A stretch of 9,057 nt of DNA from Candidatus Poseidoniaceae archaeon (GCA_013329865.1 DUJJ01000174.1:1-9057), one strand, 5' to 3'. Shown: positions 1 to 6,243, counted from the first letter of the stretch. Numbers and translations: made by a program. Notes: generated from the letters alone by a model not told the origin.

Positions 1-317
1 TCGTTCGTCGTTGGTCCTAGAACCAATAATGATTGATGACGATTATCCAAGGCTAATGACTGCAACCATGGGAGGACGCCCCATGTGTGGTCTAAGTGGC
101 CATGGGTAAGACACAAAGCACCCACTTTACTTGGCTTTAGATGATATTTTTCGTGCTGTTTCATGCGCTTTCTTTGTTCGAAGAATCGTGTTTGGAATCC
201 CTCGCCAGCATCGACTACCACAATGCCATCAGCGCACGAGACTAGATTACCACTTACCTGACGAATACTAGTCGGACGTGCTGAAGACGTACCTAATATG
301 TGAACTTCAATACTCAT
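1..317 (-). CDS. rnz: Ribonuclease Z (tRNase Z), 5' part, cut by window edge
   Basis: Metallo-beta-lactamase-fold endonuclease that removes the 3' trailer from pre-tRNAs in the cytoplasm. I translated the minus strand from ATG at 315-317; 105 codons fit before the window edge, so roughly the last two thirds of a typical ~300-residue protein is missing. Visible marks are the N-terminal strand and GTSSARPT loop (residues 9-16), a VVVDAGEGFQTRF segment (about 33-45) matching the D-x-GEG-x-QxR signature of RNase Z, and the zinc-ligand motif HGHLDH at 72-77 followed by GVLPWLQS. The start is supported by GAGG, seven to nine bases upstream, overlapping the stop of the preceding PRC gene, which lies only 10 bp away. 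This indicates a co-transcribed second gene using a Shine-Dalgarno site. The family assignment is firm; substrate is taken from the family. Confidence 0.93.
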   Translation of the reverse strand, partial: MSIEVHILGTSSARPTSIRQVSGNLVSCADGIVVVDAGEGFQTRFFEQRKRMKQHEKYHLKPSKVGALCLTHGHLDHTWGVLPWLQSLALDNRHQSLLVLGPTTN

Positions 318-327
318 TTCGAGAGCC

Positions 328-600
328 TCACTTACTCATTGGAATTGGGGTTGGAGGGAACCAGCGTAACAAGACAATATCATGAACGCCACGCACCCAA
401 CGCCACGGTATAGCGAGGTTTATGCCTCCCTCAACCAATTCATGGTCAGTTTCTCTAACAAAAAGATGCGTGCACCTTATTCCATCGGTATCTATCACCA
501 CATCATAGACCACGCCAAGTTTCTGACCGGTCGGCAAGTAGACATCCATCCCTGCCATCCGTGAAACACTATCCTCGCCTTGCGTCATGATGTGGCCCAT
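328..600 (-). CDS. PRC-barrel domain protein (euryarchaeal small form)
   Basis: A 90-residue single-domain PRC-barrel protein. The PRC fold is a small beta barrel found in RNA-processing (RimM) and photosynthetic reaction-centre proteins; stand-alone archaeal copies have no firmly assigned role. The core runs from about residue 14 (SRMAGMDVYLPTGQKLGVVYDVVID) and ends with the PWRWV...DIVLLRWFPPTPIP signature seen in euryarchaeal members. No signal peptide or membrane segment is visible. ATG at 598-600 is chosen because a TATA-like CTTTATTTTG is centred about 24 nt before it, giving a leaderless or nearly leaderless mRNA. A second in-frame ATG four codons in is possible. A GGAGG lies about 12 nt upstream, which is rather far. 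It is the first gene of a unit with rnz, 10 bp downstream. A role linked to RNA is suggested only by this neighbour and by RimM. Confidence 0.85.
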   Translation of the reverse strand: MGHIMTQGEDSVSRMAGMDVYLPTGQKLGVVYDVVIDTDGIRCTHLFVRETDHELVEGGINLAIPWRWVRGVHDIVLLRWFPPTPIPMSK

Positions 601-618
601 GTTGGCCTACAACCTCCA

Positions 619-628
619 CAAAATAAAG
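619..628 (-). promoter_or_regulatory. TATA-like box for the PRC-barrel/rnz unit
   Basis: The minus strand reads CTTTATTTTG, centred about 24 nt before the PRC-barrel ATG. This is the spacing expected for an archaeal promoter driving a leaderless transcript. The call rests on position and AT-richness only. Confidence 0.45.
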
Positions 629-684
629 AAAACCTCGAAACCATACAGAATGCCGGTAAATCATCGTCTCTCATCTACGTTCAG

Positions 685-696
685 TTTTACTTTAAC
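685..696 (+). promoter_or_regulatory. Shared upstream element TTTTACTTTAAC (copy 1, RecA-like gene)
   Basis: The 12-mer TTTTACTTTAAC sits about 54 bp before the GTG start of the RecA-like gene. An identical copy, in the same orientation relative to its gene, sits about 64 bp before the small-protein/polymerase unit at 4230-4241. A near copy, TTTAGTTTAAC (10 of 11 matching), follows 40 bp later at 726-736, between the TATA-like box and the start codon. The pattern suggests an operator or activator site common to both transcription units. The regulator is unknown. Confidence 0.5.
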
Positions 697-714
697 CGTG
701 GGGTTCCATCAAGG

Positions 715-720
715 CTTTTA
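715..720 (+). promoter_or_regulatory. TATA-like box for the RecA-like gene
   Basis: CTTTTA is centred about 27 nt upstream of the GTG at 744, consistent with a leaderless mRNA starting at or next to the start codon. The box is weak (no TATA core) and no Shine-Dalgarno sequence is visible, so the call rests mainly on spacing. Confidence 0.4.
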
Positions 721-725
721 GACGG

Positions 726-736
726 TTTAGTTTAAC
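726..736 (+). repeat. Imperfect direct repeat TTTAGTTTAAC near the RecA-like start
   Basis: Ten of 11 bases match TTTACTTTAAC at 686-696, exactly 40 bp upstream. This copy lies 8-18 bp before the GTG, where a bound protein would block initiation. A similar TTTTAGTTAA runs into the ATG of the small protein at 4171-4180 on the minus strand. Confidence 0.35.
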
Positions 737-743
737 TTCGGTT

Positions 744-1496
744 GTGAGCAAAAGACACTACCCCTTGGTGCGGGAACGCACAATTGATGAACGATTAATC
801 GTTCCTCAAAGCGGCGGAATCTACCGATTATGTGGGAACGGGTTTGCTGGCAAAAATATGCGCCAATATGCAGAGGCGTGGACCGCAATAGCGTTGATGA
901 ATGGGCAATATGTTCACTGGATTGATGGTGCTTGCCGTTTCAATCCAGATCGCATACTCAGATGTTTTCCCGAAGCTTACCCAGAGGCTAACTATCTGTT
1001 ACGTAATCTGTTTGTCGGGCGCGGTTTTACCGTCCACCAATTCGCTTCGCTAGTGCAAAGGATAGCGGATGAACTGACAATAACTGATGCTAAATTGATA
1101 GTTGTTGATGGCCCTATTGTTATGCATCTTGATGCTCAAGTAAGAGATCGAGAAGCGCGAACTCTGTTGAAGCGATGTATGGCGAAACTGACTCAGGTTG
1201 CTGAACAAAATGACATTGCCGTAATCGTCATCACTGCTGCCAAGGCATACTCCAAACGCCACAAAGCATTGCTTGACATTATCGACAAGCAGTGCAATCA
1301 AAAATTGCTGGGAAGAAACCGACGCCAGGGCGGAGTTAGTAAATTATGGCTGGTCCATCAACCGACTGGTAGTTCCGGATTCCGCGCACACTGGACCGAT
1401 CAAGAAACTCTACAGCAAACCTATAGTCGAATATTGCATCAGAAATTACGGACAGATTATCAACAAGACCTCGAAGAAATAACCCTCTTGGACTAG
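744..1496 (+). CDS. Degenerate RecA/RadA-like (RadB-like) ATPase, probable partner of the family-B polymerase
   Basis: A 250-residue single RecA-type core with no N-terminal helix-hairpin-helix domain, so RadB-sized rather than RadA-sized. Seen in order: a P-loop GNGFAGKN at 31-38; HWIDGACRFNPDRI at 58-71, matching the RadA segment ID-T-E-x-x-F-x-x-x-R-I; RGFTVHQFASLVQRI at 93-107, matching RadA/RadB A/R-F-x-x-x-H-Q; and Walker B LIVVDGP at 118-124. Two key positions deviate: Asn replaces Ser/Thr after the P-loop Lys, and Ala63 stands where RadA has the catalytic Glu. ATP may therefore be bound weakly or not hydrolysed. Start is GTG with a TATA-like box 27 nt upstream. The gene converges on the polymerase with 10 bp between stops. 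Divergent RecA-like genes accompany PolB2-type polymerases in archaea, and ImuA is the analogous protein in bacteria. A loader or accessory role in damage-tolerance synthesis is inferred. Confidence 0.75.
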   Translation: MSKRHYPLVRERTIDERLIVPQSGGIYRLCGNGFAGKNMRQYAEAWTAIALMNGQYVHWIDGACRFNPDRILRCFPEAYPEANYLLRNLFVGRGFTVHQFASLVQRIADELTITDAKLIVVDGPIVMHLDAQVRDREARTLLKRCMAKLTQVAEQNDIAVIVITAAKAYSKRHKALLDIIDKQCNQKLLGRNRRQGGVSKLWLVHQPTGSSGFRAHWTDQETLQQTYSRILHQKLRTDYQQDLEEITLLD

Positions 1497-1506
1497 AAAC
1501 CTAGCA

Positions 1507-3924
1507 TTATTCGAAGTCGAACAAAGTCATAGCTTTGTTACCAGCAGCAATCTCAGAGTCGGTCCAGCCATAGGGTGCTAGTATAGCCCAAGCCGCTCTT
1601 ACCGCTAATTCTCGATAATATACAATATCGATACGCAGATTTGGTGAGTTGTCAATTTCCTCGAGTAGAATTACTCGGTCTGCTGGATCCTTACTATCAC
1701 ACTTCACCACAACAAATCTAGCCTTACGCCCGGGCAATATATCATGCCCTAATGCATTAGCTCTGAGGAGGGCTGAGTAAGTCGTTGTTGATACGGTAAA
1801 CTGCTCTAAGGTCTTGGTAACCCGCCGAGTAATTACCAGTTCCTTAGGCGGTATTTGATGCTCATCAAGTCGTAACAATTCGTCATGCAATAAACTACAG
1901 ATAGTACTCTGCACATGTTTACCGGTCACATCGATGCCATTGTCAACACAATCTACCATGATCTGTAATGCGGAATCTTGTAGATTCCTAACCCATTCAC
2001 AGGTCGAATGTTGGCGTGATTCAATACCTCTAACTTTCAGACCTTTAGTTCCATACGCCCAATACTTGGTCAAAGAACCAGCACCGTGCATTCGACTGGG
2101 TAGGAATCCGATGAAACTGTAGAGATCTTCGTACTCCAACGGAATGCCAATCTCTTGGGTAACACGTTCGGCAAATTGCCTAGCAAGCTGCTGTTTTTCT
2201 CGTCGGGATACGTCTTCCCGATGAATCCATACGCAGTCAACAATTGCGTGTAATACAGTCCATCCCTCCTCTTCCGCAATCGCAATGGTTTGCAGTAATA
2301 TTTCCCGAGCCCAAGCACATATCGCCTCGTGTGCCTCTATGCGACCAAATCGAGCATTTTTGTAGCCAGTATAACCAAAACAGGTCACTAACAACCATTT
2401 CAAGGCGTTTTGCTGTTTGTCAATAGCGTCACCTTTGCGAACCATCTGCTGCTTTAATTGGCGGCGGCGTTCGATAATCGGCGCTACTACTCGCCCAAGG
2501 AAACCGTGCACTCTACCACAGGTATGTGATGACAAACCAGGCACTTGCAATGCATAAGAACTGGGTATTGGAAATAATCCCGTGCCGACTCGTTCCTCTA
2601 AACGGCGGCGTCTAAACTCGCTGTTCGCCGCATTTATCTCTAGCGGGAGATAATTTGCTGACGTCACTAATTCATCAGTCGGTTGACAACACGCACAGTT
2701 TAATGTCTCGGGTGAGATGTTGCGGGTTGCGATAATACTAGGAAATAGGCTAGCAAAATCAAGTTCAATGACGTCGGTGTAAAGCCCCGGTTTGCTATCA
2801 AGATAGAGACCACCACGGTCTGCCATCATCAATTCCCAAGCCGTTTTAGTATCCTCAGGACGATTCTTTTTCCACGGTACTAAAACACCGTCCTCCATTG
2901 CAATACGCATCTGAATCGCGCTAATTACCGACCCCGGCGACAGTCTTGAGATGTCCTGTGGTGATTGTCGTGAGTGTCGGGCTAGTTCGAACAGACCATG
3001 TAAGCCGCCTTCACGAACAATAAAACTGGCTCTGATGTCGATATGTAAACGACCGTGAATTGGAAAATAACTGTCCTTACGTATTACTTGCCCATATGAA
3101 TGAACAATTCTTGACATTGTGCGCGGCTGCAATGCAATGTTTTTGCGACTCAAGGTAAACGGCTGGTTTGCGTCTTGACTCAACTTTTGTAACATTGAAA
3201 AATGTAGAAAATCACCACCGTTAGTCATGATAATGTCTGGGTCGAAACGATTGATTTCCTGCTGTAACGCACCGAGAAATTCTGCGGTGGAACCATTATG
3301 ATAGACCTTTGATGAATCGATTACTCTGCTTTCATTAATACCAGAGTTAAGTAATAATGTAACCGATTTTAACTGTGAGTCAATTGTATCAAAGCCGTCA
3401 GCTGAATCATAATCAAAAGCCATTGTTAGCTGAGTCAATGCCGGCCATTCGTCCGACTGTTCATGAGCGATGAATTGGTTGCCAGTCCATTCAACATATT
3501 GGAATGGTGCAATATTATGCTCAACAAAGAATCGCTGGGCCAAGTGTGCATCGACGGAGTATAGGGTGTAACGATGGAAATCCCCTCTTGATTCAATGTG
3601 GTTAGCAAGTTGGCGAATTCTCCGACTGTCTGCTAAATCGACCTCCAATACGTCATGCATCTCATACTGGTCTAGGGACAATCGACGCCGAATAAAGCGC
3701 ATCGCACCAATGGCAAAACGCATCTTGACCTCCGGATATTCTAGCCAACTCGCTAAATTTTCTAAGCGTGAACTGTTCGAATGTATGTGAATTGTAGCGC
3801 ACCACGGAATCGGTAGATGCTGTATTCCTATACCTTTGACAAAAACCCAAACGTCCATTGTGATGCCGTCATCACCTAATTGTGCATCGATTACCCAGCC
3901 TTTCACATCATCACACTTCGTCAA
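1507..3924 (-). CDS. polB: Divergent family-B DNA polymerase, PolB2/Dpo2-like, with unconventional motif C
   Basis: DNA-dependent DNA polymerase of 805 residues. Motif A is DFASLFPSII (389-398), close to the canonical DxxSLYPSI. Motif B is K509-WLLVTCFGY, followed by KNARFGRIEAHEAI. Motif C is IVDCVWI (561-567), one Asp where replicative PolB enzymes have DTD; VDSxW-like forms are known to me from the archaeal PolB2/Dpo2 type. A KGLKVRGIESR segment (627-637) corresponds to the post-motif-C template-binding region. In the N-terminal half exonuclease motifs are eroded: FDYD (170-173) for DxE, and TNGGDFLHF (234-242) without the usual FD pair, so proofreading is probably lost. Cys410, 412, 413 and 469 could bind a metal. 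Start is TTG, overlapping the upstream small gene by 14 bp; GTG at 3904-3906 is an alternative. Context with a photolyase and a RecA-like gene favours damage tolerance over replication (inference). Confidence 0.88.
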   Translation of the reverse strand: MTKCDDVKGWVIDAQLGDDGITMDVWVFVKGIGIQHLPIPWCATIHIHSNSSRLENLASWLEYPEVKMRFAIGAMRFIRRRLSLDQYEMHDVLEVDLADSRRIRQLANHIESRGDFHRYTLYSVDAHLAQRFFVEHNIAPFQYVEWTGNQFIAHEQSDEWPALTQLTMAFDYDSADGFDTIDSQLKSVTLLLNSGINESRVIDSSKVYHNGSTAEFLGALQQEINRFDPDIIMTNGGDFLHFSMLQKLSQDANQPFTLSRKNIALQPRTMSRIVHSYGQVIRKDSYFPIHGRLHIDIRASFIVREGGLHGLFELARHSRQSPQDISRLSPGSVISAIQMRIAMEDGVLVPWKKNRPEDTKTAWELMMADRGGLYLDSKPGLYTDVIELDFASLFPSIIATRNISPETLNCACCQPTDELVTSANYLPLEINAANSEFRRRRLEERVGTGLFPIPSSYALQVPGLSSHTCGRVHGFLGRVVAPIIERRRQLKQQMVRKGDAIDKQQNALKWLLVTCFGYTGYKNARFGRIEAHEAICAWAREILLQTIAIAEEEGWTVLHAIVDCVWIHREDVSRREKQQLARQFAERVTQEIGIPLEYEDLYSFIGFLPSRMHGAGSLTKYWAYGTKGLKVRGIESRQHSTCEWVRNLQDSALQIMVDCVDNGIDVTGKHVQSTICSLLHDELLRLDEHQIPPKELVITRRVTKTLEQFTVSTTTYSALLRANALGHDILPGRKARFVVVKCDSKDPADRVILLEEIDNSPNLRIDIVYYRELAVRAAWAILAPYGWTDSEIAAGNKAMTLFDFE

Positions 3925-4171
3925 TTAACGTCTCAATCACTCGTTCTAATTCGGCAATCTTGCTGCAACATTCTAGCAGCATAGCAAGCAGCATTGGCTT
4001 CCACGAATCGTGAGCTGGAAGCATACCGCCTGCGGTTCGCCGGGTTCTTACACCATTGATCAGGCGATCTAACGCATTACGGTCTACAGAATTGAGAGCC
4101 CTGCGAAAATTATCGAGATTGGTTAATTCTGCTTCAATACGGTTGCGCCAAGTTGGAACTGTTCGACCCAT
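3911..4171 (-). CDS. Small helical protein encoded immediately upstream of the PolB2-like polymerase
   Basis: 86 residues, predicted almost entirely helical. The N-terminus is basic (TVPTWRNRIEAEL), with an arginine-rich middle (RLINGVRTRRTAGG, about 37-50), then a second helical part with a heptad-like end (MLLECCSKIAELERVIETLI, 65-84) that could form a coiled coil or bind a partner. No membrane segment or known catalytic motif. The ATG at 4169-4171 is preceded by an AT-rich promoter-like stretch rather than by a Shine-Dalgarno site. Its end overlaps the polymerase start by 14 bp, pointing to translational coupling and a shared complex. Small helical proteins with a TVPTxR-type start and FRRAL motif seem to accompany related archaeal polymerases, but this is from memory. 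Function is unknown; a polymerase accessory subunit is the natural guess. Confidence 0.7.
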   Translation of the reverse strand: MGRTVPTWRNRIEAELTNLDNFRRALNSVDRNALDRLINGVRTRRTAGGMLPAHDSWKPMLLAMLLECCSKIAELERVIETLIDEV

Positions 4172-4191
4172 TAACTAAAATTGACCGAGGC

Positions 4192-4197
4192 AAATTA
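4192..4197 (-). promoter_or_regulatory. Weak TATA-like box for the small protein/polymerase unit
   Basis: The minus strand reads TAATTT, centred about 24 nt before the small-protein ATG. The 75-bp gap to the photolyase stop leaves room for an independent promoter. Read-through from the photolyase gene is equally possible. Confidence 0.3.
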
Positions 4198-4220
4198 CCA
4201 TGTTTTCCAACACAGAGTGG

Positions 4221-4256
4221 GTTAATTTTGTTAAAGTAAAAGTTGCTTAAATTAAC
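4221..4256. repeat. Inverted repeat GTTAATTT ... AAATTAAC around the shared 12-mer
   Basis: Eight-base arms GTTAATTT (4221-4228) and AAATTAAC (4249-4256) are exact reverse complements, 20 bp apart. They enclose the minus-strand element TTTTACTTTAAC (4230-4241). The right arm covers the photolyase stop codon. This could be a symmetric protein-binding site or a weak RNA hairpin at the photolyase 3' end. The arms are A/T-rich, so a stable RNA terminator is unlikely. Confidence 0.4.
4230..4241 (-). promoter_or_regulatory. Shared upstream element TTTTACTTTAAC (copy 2, polymerase unit)
   Basis: An exact match to 685-696, in the same orientation relative to the gene it precedes. It lies about 64 bp before the small-protein ATG, against about 54 bp for the RecA-like gene; the difference is close to one helical turn. 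It is a candidate site for coordinated control of both parts of the putative polymerase/RecA-like system. Confidence 0.5.
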
Positions 4257-6220
4257 TTCATTTGAACCGGGTAACTAGTCTCGTAGTCAACCTCACAGAG
4301 AGTCCAAAGTAACTCAGCTAGTCGCCACAACGCCAACGGTAGTAAGCCAACGATATCAGTGGAGGCTGGTTCACTATCAAGCAAGTGATATTGCAGGTCA
4401 GCTATTTGCTTGCTATCAAGATGGAGCGAATCAAACAAATCAATCGAATCCATTGAAATAATCCGTGCTACAGAGGTTGTTTTATCTTTTACAGTAACGT
4501 GAACTTTACTTTCACCCTGGCTAGATTCAGTTTGCAAATTTTCTCGAGTCCCGGCTGGGATACCTCTGAGTAAATCACTGCTGATGCGGGAGAGCTTGTT
4601 GGACTGGATTTTTTCAGCAATCGATTTCAAACGATTGCCGATATATTCGGGCAAGTCATTGACCTGCTCAACAGTTAACTCTCCTCGGTCCCAGTCACCG
4701 ACTGTCTTACTAATGTGCAAGACATTGACGCCATTGTCATACATCACCCGGGCCGCAAAACACTCTAGAAGCGAATTTCCATAGACAATAAAAATCTCGT
4801 CATCGGGGCTAGTATGTCGGTCAACGTAACTAGCATATTTGGCCATGTCTAATCGAGATGCATGCGTTTCCAAGTCGCGCTTTCTGACGACTCCCATTAC
4901 GGGAAGCGACGGGAAAAACGGTCGGTCGAACAAGCCGTGGCACCATTGTATGCCAGCAATTGATGAAGGGTCGCGGCCGTCCAGCGCATACTTGTCATTG
5001 TACATCTGTGCTCGAGACAAAGACTGTTCTAGGGTTTCGCACCAGTGTGGTATTGCTTTACCCCAAGTCATTCTTAAGTTGTTATGCAGCTCACCATGTC
5101 TAACCAACGACTGCTGGCATAGATTCCACAACCGGTTGGGTGACCTAGCATATTCAATCTGGTGGTCTGACAGGATGACTGTTCTGGGGTCGTCTGCTGT
5201 GTTATTCCACGATTCAATCGCCCAATGAGGGAGATTAGAACTACAATAGGGTGTATTTGTGCTGACGACATGATGCCAAGCGTGCTCACGGAAAATTAGG
5301 AGTTCGTCAAGATATTTGTCGGCTGATTTGGTTCCGATGGCTGATGCCTCTCGAGCAACCTTCATCGGCGAGAGGAAACCATAGTGAAAAGCCGCTGACA
5401 AGCGAGAGACACCTTCAGGGTCTGCAGCATTATTTCTTCTCCTAGCATAACCACCTAGATTTTTGTCGAGGAATTTTTGCCACTTCGCCAGGCTGGCCAA
5501 CTCCCCACCTCTTTCACGCCAAATTGGCATGACCGTAGGGTCGATTCGGCAATCACGTAAGAGGGTTATTCGCGCACTGGTATCGCTCACCAGTTTGTCG
5601 ATATCGACAGGAGTAAATGGTAGGTCGCCAGTATATGGTTCAACCGTCACTTCAATCTCAGGCCAAGTTTGCTGAACGAGTCGCTTACGCATTTTTTTGG
5701 TGGCATCGCGGAACTTGAATGGGCGGTCAACGGATTTACCAAATAATGTCATCGGGATTACGCAGTGGCAATCCACTTCGAGCACTGGACAACGAGCAGA
5801 TTTAGCCATGCGCCTGACCCAATGAGTCCACGGCGGAAGCGGGAAAAGATCGGTAACAATACATGAAGCAGAATTAGCCAAGGTTTTGACTACGGCTTGT
5901 CGATTGTTGTCTCGAGCAACGTGCAAGACGTAACGTAGACCACGAGATTTGCAACCACTGTGTAAGTCACGGGCACCGTCCAGTAACATGTTGTGATGAC
6001 GCAGTGAGGCATGAGGATAGCGTTCGTCAATTGCTTGGTAAATAAGTAATGATTTTTGATAACGTTCTGCCACCAATAACCCAATATCTATTGCCGGATT
6101 TTCGTGGACCCGCAACGCTGATTTAAGCCAGACAACGACAGGACCATCACCGGTTACCTCATGGTAATCGTTGACCATTCTAGTGCGGTCAGACAGGTGA
6201 TTGGGTAAATCATCCAGCAT
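4247..6220 (-). CDS. phr: Deoxyribodipyrimidine photolyase (class II-like) with a degenerate C-terminal extension
   Basis: Light-driven, FAD-dependent repair enzyme for UV-induced pyrimidine dimers. The N-terminal alpha/beta antenna domain covers about residues 27-155 (VVVWLKSALRVHENPA; VTDLFPLPPWTHWVRRM, then VDCHCVIP, which resembles the class II TDFSPLR...VDAHNIVP pattern). The helical FAD domain covers about 245-466, with LSAAFHYGFLSP (274-285), LDELLIFREHAW (304-315), HGELHNNLRMTWGKAIPHW (375-393) and LDGRDPSSIAGIQW (413-426). Class II enzymes usually end near here at about 450-530 residues. This protein adds about 190 residues. Residues 475-510 (IFIVYGNSLLECFAARVM, then NGVNVLHISK) look like a Rossmann dinucleotide-binding unit that has lost its glycines, followed by a polar linker and a short helical end. 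ATG at 6220 has a TATA-like box 28 nt upstream, fitting a leaderless mRNA. Photolyase identity is firm. Class II rather than a related subclass is probable, and substrate is not proven. Confidence 0.88.
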   Translation of the reverse strand: MLDDLPNHLSDRTRMVNDYHEVTGDGPVVVWLKSALRVHENPAIDIGLLVAERYQKSLLIYQAIDERYPHASLRHHNMLLDGARDLHSGCKSRGLRYVLHVARDNNRQAVVKTLANSASCIVTDLFPLPPWTHWVRRMAKSARCPVLEVDCHCVIPMTLFGKSVDRPFKFRDATKKMRKRLVQQTWPEIEVTVEPYTGDLPFTPVDIDKLVSDTSARITLLRDCRIDPTVMPIWRERGGELASLAKWQKFLDKNLGGYARRRNNAADPEGVSRLSAAFHYGFLSPMKVAREASAIGTKSADKYLDELLIFREHAWHHVVSTNTPYCSSNLPHWAIESWNNTADDPRTVILSDHQIEYARSPNRLWNLCQQSLVRHGELHNNLRMTWGKAIPHWCETLEQSLSRAQMYNDKYALDGRDPSSIAGIQWCHGLFDRPFFPSLPVMGVVRKRDLETHASRLDMAKYASYVDRHTSPDDEIFIVYGNSLLECFAARVMYDNGVNVLHISKTVGDWDRGELTVEQVNDLPEYIGNRLKSIAEKIQSNKLSRISSDLLRGIPAGTRENLQTESSQGESKVHVTVKDKTTSVARIISMDSIDLFDSLHLDSKQIADLQYHLLDSEPASTDIVGLLPLALWRLAELLWTLCEVDYETSYPVQMKLI

Positions 6221-6243
6221 GAGTTTAAGCGGTTTCTTGATGC

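Noticed and set aside
382..564. 60-codon plus-strand open frame
   Set aside because: Antisense to the PRC-barrel gene, with no independent support.
1507..3924. Replicative family-B polymerase of the host
   Set aside because: The unconventional motif C, eroded exonuclease motifs and repair-gene neighbours point to an accessory polymerase.
744..4171. Provirus or casposon fragment (because of a stand-alone PolB)
   Set aside because: No Cas1, integrase, capsid, terminal repeats or attachment site is seen; the neighbours are repair and housekeeping genes.
4839..5228. 129-codon plus-strand open frame inside the photolyase gene
   Set aside because: Lies wholly antisense to a well-supported photolyase frame and its translation shows no recognisable domain.
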